From: Ascarosepion bandense | Taxonomy: Eukaryota > Mollusca > Cephalopoda > Sepiida > Sepiidae | Length of the DNA: 64,000 nt | Direction of reading: 5' to 3' | NCBI GenBank assembly: GCA_037127315.1 | Contig: JBBBDQ010001294.1 | Span: 340,001-404,000 of the forward strand | Part shown: piece by piece, positions 43,120-54,104 of the stretch | Layout: every line of letters starts with the position of its first letter | How positions within the stretch are numbered: position 1 is the stretch's first letter | Translations under genes and position numbers: made by a program | Notes under the pieces: generated by a model | What the model saw: only the letters and a program-made list of their open reading frames with translations | Told to the model about the DNA's origin: nothing | The model's database searches: none

Positions 43120-44320
43120 AATATTCTGCTTGATCTTTCTCAATGTGATCACCAAATGCATTTCATATCCAAGAAACCTGTGGCTTTCTGTCCTTTGACT
43201 ATTTGATTCTTCAAGCCCCCTAAAAAACCCATGGCACTATGCTAACTGGTTATTCTTTCTGATTATAGTTATCAAAATGAATTCCTTACTCAAGTGAGTC
43301 CTTAATTCTCTAAGCCCTCTTTTCTTAAGATACAAGCCAAGTGTCTTTCTGATTTTAACTATAAGTATCTTCTTAGTTTTTATTTTTATCCTAAAAAACC
43401 TTAACATTATTTTTGCTGGTTGATCTTTCTGAATACAATCATCAATATGCATTTGTTATAATCTTCCTAAAACCAGATCTTCCACCGCTGACTGGAAGCG
43501 AACATTCTGAAACCCTAAAAAATGCTCATCAGCTCCACACACAACTTTCATTTTACTTACACACTCAAAGAAAAATACAATCCAAAATTTCCAACCAATA
43601 ACACTCACTCCAGTCTAAAGGGAAAAAAAAGTTAAAGCCAATAGAAACGATATAAAAAGCCATCAAAGGGACATCTTCTGCACTAGTCTGGCACAACAGT
43701 TAGAATACACAATGTTTGTCGAAACACGATGTCCCATTTCCAAAAACAACCCACCAAATTCATCACCACAGTAAGTAACAGCTCACTCTTTCTCTCCTGC
43801 CATATGCCTCTGCAGACAACTTTTACAATTCTGCTTATCTCTTTCTTTCAACTAAAGACATATTTACACCAATTTCCATTTGGTTTATTTTTGCATTAAT
43901 ACATTTGTTTATTTCTTAAACCTTCCTCATTTCTTCTTTATTGTGCCACCATGCATTTCATATAAAGCATTTCTTACCCAAATGAGCTTTTAATTCTCCA
44001 GTCCCTCCCCCCTTAAAATATAAGCCAACTGTCATTCTGGTTTTAACTATAAGTATCTTCTTAGTTTCTATTTTTTATCCTAAAAACCTATGACATTACT
44101 TTAACTGGTTGATCTTTCTAAATATAAATATATATATAAATCAATATACATTTCTTTTAATTTTTTAAGTTTTAATCCTTCAAGCCCTCTTTCCATAAAA
44201 GATGTCCTATAGATTTTAACTCTTTTTCTGATTTTAACTAAAAGTCTCCATTTTTATTTCAAGAAACCTCTAAAAAACATTAAAGTAGTATTCTACATTA
44301 ACTGTTTGATTTGAGAATCA
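43120..44320. repeat. Degenerate ~170-190-bp repeat units
   Basis: Blocks such as GATTTTAACTATAAGTATCT (43,351) and GGTTTTAACTATAAGTATCT (44,038), CTGGTTGATCTTTCT, and TTCAAGCCC(C/T)CT recur at about 43,130, 43,290, 43,960 and 44,130. Intervening 43,470-43,940 is unassigned. No coding sequence is recognised. Confidence 0.65.
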
Positions 44321-44379
44321 TATATTCTATATTCACTATTTGTTTCTAGATTGCAAAATGGAAATTAGGCATTTCCATA

Positions 44380-44900
44380 CAAAAAAAAACATTTGGTATT
44401 CATTGATCGAACAGCCAGTACAAGTTTTGGTTGAAATTATAAAATCTTTCTCTTAAAACAATTTTTTATTAAAACAGGTTTCTTGTGTACTGTAGTTATT
44501 ATCACCTTTTCCAATACTGTTGGAATTTTACTTCTTAATCTTTTATTTGAAGTGTTGTGAAATGTCAACATCTTGATTATACCATTATTTTCTTTATGAG
44601 TTACATCCATTTAAGTTGTTGCTGCTGGTGATAGTCCCCAAGTGATACAGTTTCTCTAATTTGGTAGAGTTCTTTATTTTTGATTTTGCAGCACCAGTCT
44701 ACAATGTTAAAAACTATGCCAACACACACAAGCTTCTCTTGCTCAAAGCCTTTTTTCATCATTGATCTTAGGAAGTGTTTGTATTCTGTTAACTTTTCAG
44801 ATATTTTTTAACAGGTTTGGCATTATGATTGACATCCATATGAAAGTCTTGATCTGACAAAATTATTTAAGACCACAACTCAGATACCCTGGTTGATGTT
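44380..44900 (+). repeat. Dispersed repeat C copy
   Basis: AACATTTGGTATTCATTGAT, TTGAAATTATAAAATCTTTC, CTTTTATTTGAAGTGTTGTG, AATGTCAACATCTTGATTAT, CATTGATCTTAGGAAGTGTT and ACATCCATATGAAAGTCTTG appear in the same order as the 28.4-29.2 kb copy. Confidence 0.8.
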
Positions 44901-45189
44901 TTAATTTCATAGCAGTTTGTGATGCTGGGTGAAGATAACTCTGACACCAGCCTATTCTCTGCTCAATTTCTTTTTCTCCTATATTAAATTTGTTATAACA
45001 GATATATATAATGAGCAATCTGATGCGTTTAGTATTTTCTAATTCCACAACCTGAATTTTTATGATGGGTTCAGGGTACTTACCATATTCACCAAACTGC
45101 ATTTTTTATCCAGAAAACATGTGGCCTTTTGAATTATAGGTGTTGAATTTCTTTGGACATGAGGAACACAGATGCTATTATAGTAAATC

Positions 45190-46015
45190 CTGATAAAAAA
45201 TAAAAGATAAAAATAAGATATATAAGCAAAACTGAAAAGAATTAAAGTAAGGTATTTGGACTTTCTTTTAAAACCCTTATCTCTTTCTATCTCTCTCTCT
45301 CTCTAAACTTATTTCTATACTTCTCTCAACTAATGAGAATGCAACCCTGAAATAAAAAGAGGAAGAAGCAGAAACTGAACTCAGCCAAAAAATGCCACAA
45401 GTTTGTAGAAACAAAAACTTACTAATTTATGGCTGAAAACTCACAAAAATCAAGGAGGCTCTACACATAACTTCTGTTATAAAAAAAAATTAAAAAGAAA
45501 GGAATTCCAAAAGATAAAATAATTTTAGACAATCAAAAAAATTGATACAAAGAGTCTTTTGACGCTAACTGAAACCAATGTTTACACCAGAACATCAAAG
45601 CCTAGTCAAAAGGATATACGGTGAGTGACATGTCTGAGTCAGAAACAGTGAGGATGGCAGGAGAGGATGGAACAAAAGAACAGTACTGCAGAGAAACCAG
45701 TTATGCATGTCTAGTGAATAAATAATTAAAAGGTCATCTGCTAATGATAATTCTTCCATACTTAGGGGTGAGAAAATACAGTAGATTGACACTGACCTAT
45801 TTCTAAGATTACTACAACTACTGTAAAATGCTAACTTCCAAACTCTCTAATAACAGGTTGAAACAGATATTTCTCCAGACCACTGCTAATATCCACCTTA
45901 TAAATGAACATTATGCTACATTGGATACAAAAGGACTCACGCTAAATAAAATAAATCATTTTATTATTTCGTTTTATTTCAAAGTTTCTAATAAAGGAAA
46001 TCTTACTACCTAACT
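45190..46015. repeat. ~830-bp tandem unit 1
   Basis: Starts with AAAATAAAAGATAAAAATAA and contains AAAACCCTTATCTCTTTCTA, CTTCTGTTATAAAAAAAAA, CATGTCTAGTGAATAAATAA and GACCACTGCTAATATCC, ending TCTAATAAAGGAAATCTTAC. A diverged copy follows at 46,130. No gene is recognised; 44,901-45,189 is plain spacer. Confidence 0.8.
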
Positions 46016-46129
46016 TTACTGGTAACCCCCTGCATGATCACATTCATCCACACTTGTTATCCCCTGCAAAAACACCATCTACCAATTGAAAGATCATTTA
46101 AGTTTGAGGTAATTTATTAGTAGGGTAGA

Positions 46130-46895
46130 GTAAGTCTTTATAAAAATAAAATATATAAGAAAAAATAAAAATAATTCAAATTAAAATAAGGCATTGCATT
46201 TTCCTTTAAAACCCTTGCCTCTTTATTTCTCTCTCTCTCAATACTTCTCTCAACTTACAAGAAAACAACCTTCAAATAATAAGAGATAGAAGAAAAGACA
46301 AAAATTTATCCCAAAACAATGGAAGTTCACAAGAGCTTATTTGCGATTGAAAAGTACCAAAAATCAGAGAGGGACCATGCATAAGTTCTGTTATAAAAAA
46401 AAAGAAAGGAATCTTGAAAAATAAAATAATTTGGCAAGTCAAAACATTGACTCGTTGATGTTTGCCAAAATAACGTTCATGCCAATTTCTCGAGCATGAT
46501 CAAAAAAATATAAATCTGATACTTCTGGGCTAGTAGCAGAAAAAACAGCAAAAGAGGATGCAACAAGAGAATGCTAACATATAGAAACCAGCTATGCATG
46601 ATGCATGGAGAAATATTTACAAGTCATCCATTACTAAGAAAAAAGACAAATTGACACTGATCTAATTTCTCACATTACTTCTAACCTTATCATGGTCTTA
46701 CTTCAAAACAATCACTAAAGAAGTTTTCTCCAGAGTGTTACCAATATTTGCCTTATTAAGAACCCTTTTACTCTGTTGAATACCAAAGGATTCACTCATC
46801 ACTCTAAAGAAAATAAATAAAAAATATATTATTTTATATCCTTAAGTCAGTTTGTTTTATTCCAAAGATTCCAGTAAAGCAAATCTTACCAGCCT
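46130..46895. repeat. ~830-bp tandem unit 2
   Basis: Diverged copy of unit 1: AAAACCCTTGCCTCTTTATT, GTTCTGTTATAAAAAAAAAG, CCAGAGTGTTACCAATATTT, AGTAAAGCAAATCTTACC. Confidence 0.8.
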
Positions 46896-46980
46896 TACTA
46901 AGATGACTACAACTATTGTCAGGTGCTGACTCCAAATTCTTGAATACTGGGCTAAAACAGACATTTCTCCAGACTGCTAC
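46896..46980. repeat. ~830-bp unit 3, left part
   Basis: GATGACTACAACTATTGTCA through TTCTCCAGACTGCTAC repeats the end of units 1 and 2 and is then cut by an LTR. The remainder is at 47,781-47,925. Confidence 0.7.
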
Positions 46981-47392
46981 TGTAACACCCCAACGGTCCG
47001 TCCGAACAATTTCCTCCGGCGGCCGTTCTCCACGCTGTGATGTTGCCGGGAGTTTGTTGAAAATGTCGGCCGAACAGCTGGGGGTACAAGATTGAACTAT
47101 AAGGAACGAACTTCCACAACTTGGATGAGTTGAAAGGATGCTTTATTCGTTTAGAGTTAGCCTTTTCGGTTGGGGCAGGCGAATGTGACACACAGCTCTA
47201 ACTCTAATTAATGGAGATCAACAAATCCGAACTGAACGAAACAAGACGAACGGAGGTCCTTACTTCAAGCTCGCACCCAGCTGAACTCAACTTCACTTAA
47301 CTGACTCTCTCACTTAACTGACTTCTATTTATTTAAATGAATCCGGAAATCCAGAAATCCGGAAATGCTTTAGACCACCGGTGACAAACATT
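46981..47392 (+). mobile_element. Long terminal repeat, probably Gypsy-type
   Basis: Begins TGTAACACCCCAACGGTCCG and ends GGTGACAAACA, followed by TTGGCGACTGTAAG, which resembles the primer-binding-site start common next to Gypsy LTRs. About 412 bp, clearly CpG-rich and GC-richer than its surroundings, so probably one of the youngest insertions. A TATA-like TATTTAAATG lies at about 47,330. Only one LTR and about 390 bp of following sequence are present. Confidence 0.7.
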
Positions 47393-47780
47393 GGCGACTG
47401 TAAGTCTGAAATTTCAGTTATCTTTTTTTTTTCTTAATAAAGCTTCCGCCGGAAAATTCTTAATGTGTGGTCAAGATACAGTAAAGGACAGCCTTTGACC
47501 GGGTCATTCAAAAACCTACCTGCTGAACTTTATCTCTTTATCACATTAAATCACTGAGTCAAATATTTACCGGAAGAGTGGTAGGATTTAAAACAGTAAT
47601 CGGATACCGTTGTCTCTTCCACAATTTTCCTCATAAAAGAAAAAGCGTTTATTTATTTATTTTTTCCTCTTCTTTTTCACTTTTGTTAAATATGTTTTTA
47701 AACTATTTTCTATTCTAATCTATTTTCTATTTTAATCTATCATAATAAAATACATATATGCCTAGTTATCATGTCATCTC
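47393..47780 (+). mobile_element. Presumed internal remnant after the LTR
   Basis: Starts with the primer-site-like TTGGCGACTG. The CpG-containing sequence to about 47,650 gives way to AT-rich sequence. No gag or pol frame is visible. The interrupted 830-bp repeat resumes at TGCTATATTAACAAAC (47,781), and TGCTA flanks both sides. Confidence 0.5.
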
Positions 47781-47925
47781 TGCTATATTAACAAACTTTT
47801 TCCTCCACTGAATACCAAAGGACTCACATATCAGTCTAAAGAAAATAAATAAAAATATATTATTTATTTTTAATAAGTCAGTTTGTTTTATTCTCTAAGT
47901 TTCCAATAAAATGATTATTCCACCA
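47781..47925. repeat. ~830-bp unit 3, right part
   Basis: CTGAATACCAAAGGACTCAC, AAAGAAAATAAATAAAAATA and GTCAGTTTGTTTTATT match the end of unit 2. Confidence 0.75.
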
Positions 47926-47929
47926 CCTA

Positions 47930-48290
47930 TCCACACTCATGACTTTCTGATGTAAACACAAATGCCCCACCATCACTACATAGACTGTTACTATAGCCTC
48001 CAGATTAAAGTGGCATAATCAAGTTTCATCAACAGTGATATGTCATTCCAAAATATCACTAAAAATACTGCAAAAATCAATTTTATAGTGTTTACTCAAA
48101 ATCAATTCAGGTCAGCATTCAAACATTTTGACACCCACTTGGCTAACAGCTTCTGCCTATACAGCTGATGATGAATTATAAACTCAATGCATTCTCTGGA
48201 TATTTGTAGTGTCTTGAATATTTTTTTTGGCCAAGATTTATCAATTGATCCAAATTTGGTAATGAAAATGATAAACATTTTCAAGAATTG
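47930..48290 (-). pseudogene. Mariner transposase fragment
   Basis: The minus strand encodes LQISRECIEFIIHHQLYRQK then LLAKWVSKCLNADLN. This matches the second helix-turn-helix and the WVPKCLNADQ linker of mariner transposases. After a frameshift it continues ITVDET.LCHFNLEA, the first catalytic aspartate motif (VTVDETW). The N- and C-terminal parts are missing. Confidence 0.8.
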
Positions 48291-48296
48291 ACAATG

Positions 48297-48620
48297 TTAA
48301 ATCTCTCCAAGGCTGTACTGCATCTCGGGTCTCCAAATTTCAACAATTATAGTTAGAACACTACTTCTTGAAAATTTAGTATGAGTGTTTTGTGTCACAT
48401 ATAGATTTCCTTTGTAGTTTACTATTGCAGGAAGGACAGCACAGAAAATTGTACACTTCCCCTGACATGTTTCAGTTAATAATTTGAAACAAGTTATAAA
48501 ATAAGCACAAGAGCCTTGCAAATTGGAATTTTAAAATACAAGTTTTAAGATGAGCTGAGAATTCTTTTAGACACTTTCTACTAGACTATGGAAGTTGGTT
48601 CTTTGTGTCATACTACACAA
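48297..48620 (-). repeat. Mariner-associated non-coding segment
   Basis: It lies immediately upstream of the mariner fragment in its orientation. An inverted, diverged copy is at 58,890-59,185, sharing TAGTTTACT.TTGCAGGAAGGACAGCA-type sequence, GTGTCACATATAGATTTCC and TTTCAACAATTATAGTTAG. The outer end CTAGACTATGG...TTTTAGACACTTT may be a TIR. Confidence 0.6.
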
Positions 48621-49260
48621 TTTTTCACACCAGAATCTTTATCAGTTTATCATACATCCTTGCTTTAAATATTACTGTCACATCTATATTTAGAGATTCT
48701 TGATGTTGTGGCATGTTAGGGCCAGGCAGAAGGACACAGAAACAAGGAAGTAGGTTGAACCAGTGTATCAGAATGACAGAACATATGCTCAAAATAAAAA
48801 TGTTATTAATCAGCTGATAGAAATGACTGTTTGAACTGTCAAGTTACACTACAAGTTTTTGCCTCCCAGGAAGTCTCACAGGTTAGTATTTATGAAGAAG
48901 GGAGAGTTCATTCCAATGTAGATAGGGCACAATAACACTTGATAGTCTAAAGAAGAATCTCCAATGTTCTTGGTCCCGATATGGTATCTCGGCTTCAGTC
49001 TCTTTCACTGTTCTAACATAGCTTTCCTGTTGCTTTCTGTAAATAAATTCATGGTAATTGACCTAAATTAGGTTATGAAAATTATCAACTATTTGAAGAG
49101 TTGTCAATGTTGAAGTGCTGCATCTTGGGTCTGAAAATCTTAAAAGCATTGAGTATGTGTATGAGTGGTTTGTGCCACTTATGGATTTCAGTTCCATGAC
49201 CAGGTGTGATTGTAGGGTCACAGAGAATCTGATTACCTTAACAGTTACTTAATCTCCAGA
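48621..49260. other. Spacer with short mariner-like echo
   Basis: No clear feature. TGTATGAGTGGTTTGTGCCA (49,156) is a third echo of the segment at 48,297-48,620. Confidence 0.35.
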
Positions 49261-49435
49261 TTATAGAAAATGATTTAACTTAACAATTCATGTAAAATGA
49301 TGGAAAGCAAGAAGCTGGAAGAGAGTGAGACGTGAAAGAGAAGAAACTGTTAGCATAGACCTTATGATTACATCTAGCCATTTTAACGCTTAAACAATGA
49401 GACCTTGCCACCAGTCTAGTACAGCAGACTTAAGT
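49261..49435 (-). repeat. LINE-A fragment
   Basis: GGAAAGCAAGAAGCTGGAAG, GTTAGCATAGACCTTATGAT and CCAGTCTAGTACAGCAG match the LINE-A variant seen at 20,140-20,260 and 58,110-58,200. Confidence 0.6.
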
Positions 49436-49618
49436 GCCACATGTGATAGACATAACTGATTGGGCAGAAGATTTTCTTGCAGTAGGTTGCCATTACTTGC
49501 TGTTGTAGACTGGTTGCCAACCAAAAGCATAGAACCCAAACTGTTATACTATTTAATGCATAGCTGGAGGGAGAAGTGGTGGATTAATACCTTTCCCAAT
49601 GTTATTTGTAAGTGAATG
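49436..49618 (-). mobile_element. SINE-1, 3' portion, split by Copia
   Basis: TTGGGCAGAAGATTTTCTTG, GTAGACTGGTTGCCAACCAA and the GGATTAATACCTTTCCCAAT body. It ends at GAATG; the head of the same SINE resumes after the Copia element at 54,105 with GAATG again. Confidence 0.8.
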
Positions 49619-49782
49619 TTTAGAACATAGCAAACAACTACAAGACATGTCGGGAGAAGAAGATTTATTTATCAATATTCATACATTGTGTGGTTCCAAA
49701 CAGTATGGCTACCCTCACGTTGCCGGCTGAATCCTCCCTCCTTCATAGAGATGAAAAGAAAAACAACTCATGTTGTTTAACA
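49619..49782 (-). repeat. Copia 3' LTR
   Basis: Shares AGCAAACAACTACAAGACAT-type sequence, GTGTGGTTCCAAACAGTATG and CTGAATCCTCCCTCC with the partner at 53,936-54,104, with clear divergence between the two (for example CACGTTGCCGG against CATTTCAGG). Confidence 0.9.
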
Positions 49783-49853
49783 GTTCTTCCTCTTTTTTCT
49801 TTCTTTTTCTTTGTTTATATGATCCTGTGAAAAAGAGTTAAAAAATAAATATA

Positions 49854-50216
49854 TTAAACAAATTCTTCCTTGGGCTCTGATATAAAGCCAAGGATTTTAA
49901 ATGATGGTACTCCTTTCTTGATTAAGGAGTCTGTGACTTGTTCATCAGTTGGTTTCCAAGAGAACTCTGCAATTTCCAGTTTGTCCATCATTTCTCTCAA
50001 AATGGTCATTTCAGTGCAAAGTCTCTTGTGCAAAATTTGTGTTGATGAATGTACCAAGTTATAGTGACAGAAATTGTCCATTTTGTATATGATCTTAACG
50101 TTCTCAGTTATATCTTTTAGCTGCAGTAGTTCCAATAATAGTTTTATGAAAAATAAGCAGGCTTCTGACAAGTCAACCATAGATAGTGTTCTGGCAGCCA
50201 GTGTACTTTTGACCAC
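49854..50216 (-). pseudogene. Copia RNase H region
   Basis: The minus ORF has DLSEACLFFIKLLLEL (compare A.EA.WLR.LL.EL), KIIYKMDNFCHYNLV (the D-N of the third RNase H motif), STQILHKRLCTEMTILREMM, and TDEQVTDSLIKKGVPSF (compare T..Q.AD.LTK.L). An in-frame terminal piece with catalytic-region substitutions. Confidence 0.8.
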
Positions 50217-50679
50217 CTGTCTAATATGTTTGAATTACTTGGATATATTTATTATGATTTCCTACCAGGAAGAATATATAGCGTCCTTCAGATCCTCCAT
50301 CTGTCAAATTTACAAATAATGCAACAATTTTTTAGTTGCTCAAGGTTTCCTAAATCAGGAATGTCTATCTGGGATTTTTGATTTTTTGCTTTCTTAACTA
50401 TTCTATTGATTTGTTTTATACATTCTACATTTTTTGTTTTAGAATAAAGCTAACATCATAGCTTAAATTAGGTCTGGTTTGGGTGGCTAGCCAATTAAGT
50501 TGGCCAATAACTTTCCTGATTTCAGTTATTTCTGTTGTGGAAATCTTTTAGGTTCTTACCAGCTTCTAATTTCTTTACATATTCAATCTGTCCAAGTTTG
50601 ATATTTTCGCTACTTTTTTATATCTAATCCTATGTATAAGAATTCTTTAACTTTTTCAGATTTAACTACAAATATGTGA

Positions 50680-50922
50680 CAAAGCCTGTCTATAATTCTC
50701 TCTGAAAGATCTCTGAAACTGCAAAGCAACAATCATCAATATGAGCAGCAATTATATCTTACAGTTTGTTTCCAAAACGTCATGTAAATATTGCCTGATC
50801 ATATTTTGAAGCTACCGCTCCTAACTTGATTAATTCCTTCTTGAGTGTTAGGAACCAGAACCTAAAAACATCAGTCAAGCCATATAAACATTTTGAGAGT
50901 ATACAAAAATATAACCCTGAGG

Positions 50923-50961
<39 letters not shown>

Positions 50962-51060
50962 CCCTTGGGAGGATCAAGATAAACCAGTCAATCCAATTGC
51001 TTGCTCTGCAGGAATGCACATCCAATGGTTGACTTCCATTACTGCCAATGCTATTTGTAA
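50680..51060 (-). pseudogene. Copia reverse transcriptase region
   Basis: Minus strand: WIDWFILILPRV (Q...R.VF..PP-like), a (TA)n interruption at about 50,930-50,959, then LSKCLYGLTDVFRFWF (K.LYGL.DA.R.W motif), KKELIKLGAVASKYDQAIFT, a stop, and IIAAHIDDCCFAV, which matches the HVDD catalytic box. Broken by frameshifts and the microsatellite. Confidence 0.85.
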
Positions 51061-51092
51061 ACCTTCTTTAGAGAAGGTGGGAGAATCATTCC

Positions 51093-51831
51093 TTATGCTG
51101 TTAGCGTCCCTATCCTGGAAGCCTTTTGCAACAAGTCTGGCTTTGTAGGTTTGTTTGCCATTAGAATTTTTCTTTGTGTAAATCCATCTTGTGGAATTTT
51201 TGGTTGACCTTGGTCAGGTACTTGGGCATACCCATTATTTTCAACCCAGTTTTGGAGTTCCTTATTTCTAGCTCCTTCCAGTTCCATTTTATCATTAGAG
51301 GAGGAAATCATAATATTTTCCTCATCTCAAAAAAATGTGTTCATGTTCAGTTTCCTCTGTCTCACTTGCTTGCCACTTTGATACCCTATGCTCAAAGTCC
51401 AGCCAAAATGGTTCACCCTGTCCAACGACCACATTCATCAAATGTTTGTTTTTGCCTCTTGCTTTGCCTGCCCTACTTATGACATTTAATTTGCTTCATT
51501 CTGAGTTTGTGCCATTGGCAAGTTTGCATTTAATAGTTTGTCCTGGTTTAGGAAGCTCAATTTTATTTAAGATTAAGTCCTGTTTATGTTGTTTATCTTG
51601 AGCTTCTACAGTCTGATGTTGCTCAACATTATTGCTTATGGTTTCTAAATCTTCATCAAGGTAAATCTCTTTCAAATATGATAACTTCCAATATTCTTCA
51701 GGCCTTTTTTGTGAAGTAGTAGGTTCTTTATTGTTATCCTCAGAAGAATTTTGATACGTCTCAGGGTAGGGTACTAAACGAGGTGGACGTACCCTTACAG
51801 ATGTGCCACCATGTTTGACAAGCACTTGCAC
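51093..51831 (-). pseudogene. Copia integrase C-terminal and pre-RT region
   Basis: The upstream ORF (51,831-51,496) begins VLVKHGGTSVRVRPPRLVPY, like the chromodomain-less integrase C-terminus. The next (51,311-51,093) has KELQNWVENNGYAQVPDQGQ, IPQDGFTQRK and KPDLLQKASRIG, corresponding to the E...W.....V....P.....W....K.....KARLVARG start of Copia RT. Confidence 0.8.
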
Positions 51832-52070
51832 ATGCTTTCACTCTATGTCAGTTCCATTAACCAAGCCATTTATCACACAGGTTTCTCTTGTAAAGAACAG
51901 CATCACCATTTTTGAAGGACTGTACTATGGATGTTGTAACTTATTGACAAAGTACATGTCTTAGTTTCTCTGAGGCTGCTATGAATTCTTTCCTGGCAGC
52001 ATGCATAGCATTTATGCTATCTACAACAACATGTTGTGGAAATACCTTCTAACACAGGGAGTCTGTCATT

Positions 52071-52560
52071 TCAAAAAGCAGGTAGGTTGGGGTTTCTGCC
52101 AAAAGCAAGTTGATTGGGACTGTATCCGTGAACACTGTGAAGTCTACTTTTGGCACTTATGACCCATGCGAGTGCTACCTTGAAATTACAATTGGTATCT
52201 TCTGTGGTTTTCCTTACCATTTCTTCCAATATCCCATTATGCAATCCGATGCTTGAAGATGGCACTAATGATCTCAGAACTTTCTTTACTTGGAATCTTG
52301 ACTCAAACATTGTATCTTGTACTATGGTCAATTAGGGACAGTACTTTGTTGCCATTAATCTCTTTGATGTCCATGGCAACACTTTCATTGAAAAAAGTTC
52401 CTAATGAGAACCCAACAATAGGTCTAGGTTCAACCCTCTTGTACCTCATGCAAAATTCACATGAATTAGGAAGTTCTTTAAGAATTTTAATAAATTCAGA
52501 ATCTCACATTCCAGTATTTCTCACTAAATCACATAGCTTTTATCTGCTAGGTTGACTGAA
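52071..52560 (-). pseudogene. Copia integrase
   Basis: Minus strand: CEFCMRYKRVEPRPIVGFSL then GTFFNESVAMDIKEINGNKV (zinc-site cysteines and the first catalytic D region), then IGLHNGILEEMVRKTTEDTN, ALAWVISAKSRLHSVHGYSP and NQLAFGRNPNLP. The third catalytic residue region (N.. E..N..L) is decayed to NGILEEM. Of the motif style of aquatic-animal Copia (GalEa-like), by memory. Confidence 0.85.
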
Positions 52561-53149
52561 TTGTCTATGCAATTTTGTAGCAATTCTGATTTTCTCTAAT
52601 CTATTTTTACTAGCAATATCTTTAGCAAGTAAAATTAACTTGAACTTACCTCAGTTTGGTGAAGGCCTGCTAATAGGTATCTAGTAGTAACAATGAAGCA
52701 CATTGCAGTGGAACTTTTCTTCCAAACATAGTGACACTTGTTTTTAAAATTAAGGCATGTTCTGGCTTTTTTCATAGAATGTTTGCTCAACAAATTCTAT
52801 GAAAAAAGCCAGAACATGCCTTAATGTCAGTGACAATAGTGACTTCAATACTAGCAATGATGCATGGTAGAGTGACTGTGTGGATGGATTTAATTTAGTT
52901 TCTATCACCAAACTTGTAGATCCTCACTTTGCTTAGAACTTCAATTTTGCGTTTTGTTTTCTGGTACAGTTTCCAATAAACATTTGTACCATTTTCTTCC
53001 ACAAACAGTCCCAGTGGGACCACTATTGAGGACAGCTGAGCCAAGTGTCTCCCCAAAAATGAGTTATTGCCATCTTCTTTCTTTTGCTGATTCATTAGCA
53101 CGAGGTTGGATATGAAAGTGAACTTCGTTTTCACTGTCTTCCTCGGTGT

Positions 53150-53205
53150 AAGGACAGTTGCCCAGTGGAATTTTGATCCACACTTAAAACATTTGGTGGT
53201 GTTAC
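53150..53205 (-). pseudogene. Copia gag zinc knuckle
   Basis: The minus strand encodes TTKCFKCGSKFHWATVL. The first C, second C and H of the C-X2-C-X4-H-X4-C knuckle are present; the last cysteine position is not. Confidence 0.7.
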
Positions 53206-53474
53206 CTTCAGGTCCTAATTTTTCCTAGGGTTTAAGTTTTTATCAGTGGAGCATGTTGGATTTTTGTTGCAGCCCCTCCTGCCATTACCTCGCTAACCAG
53301 AAAACGAGAATTTCTGTTAGAAGAGTGACTGTAAAATGTCCCATTGGCTTCGCCATGTTTGTTTATGCTGAAATCAACATCCATTTTATTCTTCACCATG
53401 ACTGGGAGAGTGTTTAGTGATGAAACGTCAGAATTTTCTTTAATTGTTTAGACATTTCAGAAAGCGGCTTTCAC

Positions 53475-53843
53475 TCACTGTTCACTCTCCAGAATGAGAT
53501 TTTCACTTTTTAATGCCTTGTAAGCAAGTACAGGCTTGAGTAGAAGTATTTTGTGTTCCCTTAATTCTGTGATTTCAAAGTTGATAAGAAAATTGTCTAT
53601 TGACATAGTATTCTGTCTTTGATATAGATCAAAGGATTCATATGCCATAAAAGCTGCTTGGTTCACATCTTCCAATAAAAGTGTATCCAATTTTTGGTAT
53701 AACTTTTCCATGCCATCATTGGCATTGAGGGTGACAATGTCCAATTGAAGTACCACTTCTTTGGCTTTTTCTTCTAGGGATGAAACTACTACAGGCACCT
53801 GTTTACGAACTTCTAAGTTGGTGGTGAGTTCCCAAATTTGCAT
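53475..53843 (-). pseudogene. Copia gag
   Basis: A 122-residue ORF beginning MQIWELTTNLEVRKQVPVVV, with SLEEKAKEVVLQLDI, GMEKLYQKLDTLLLEDVNQA and AYESFDLYQRQNTMSIDNFL. This fits the helical capsid-like gag of aquatic Copia elements (compare A..AYE.FE.F.R...M.I.DF). It is truncated at the N-terminus relative to a usual gag. Confidence 0.8.
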
Positions 53844-53922
53844 CTCTTTTTTCCAAATATTTTACTTGTCTGTGTTTAAGGCAGCTGGAGAAATGAATTT
53901 AGAAGTCACTTTTTTTTTTTTT

Positions 53923-53934
53923 GCTCTGCTACCA
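53923..53934 (-). promoter_or_regulatory. Copia primer-binding site
   Basis: TGGTAGCAGAGC on the minus strand, one base from the usual Copia half-tRNA-Met site, placed directly after the 5' LTR end TACA. Confidence 0.75.
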
Positions 53935-53935
53935 A

Positions 53936-54104
53936 TGTAGAACTTAGCAAACAACTACAACAAGAGGTGTTGAGAGAAGAAGGTTTATTTATAGATATTC
54001 ATACACTGTGTGGTTCCAAACAGAATGGCTAACCTTGCATTTCAGGCTGAATCCTTCCTCCTTTGTAGAGATACAGCAAGGGATACAACACATGTTGTTT
54101 AATA
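53936..54104 (-). repeat. Copia 5' LTR
   Basis: Partner of 49,619-49,782. In element orientation it starts TATTAAACAACATG (the TG start is mutated to TA) and ends GTTCTACA. AATAAA-type signals occur inside (ATAAATAAACC). Confidence 0.9.

Larger units (their letters stand above)
49619..54104 (-). mobile_element. Copia-type LTR retrotransposon
   Basis: A 4.5-kb minus-strand element bounded by two related LTRs (49,619-49,782 and 53,936-54,104) and GAATG target duplications. Just inside the 5' LTR, TTGGTAGCAGAGC (minus, 53,935-53,923) resembles the initiator-tRNA-Met primer site of Copia elements (TGGTATCAGAGC). Domains in order: gag (53,843-53,475), zinc knuckle (about 53,200), protease (about 53,130-52,870), integrase (52,560-52,071 and on to about 51,500), RT (about 51,060-50,680), RNase H (50,216-49,854). 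This gag-PR-IN-RT-RH order is diagnostic of Copia. Many frameshifts; inactive. Confidence 0.92.
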
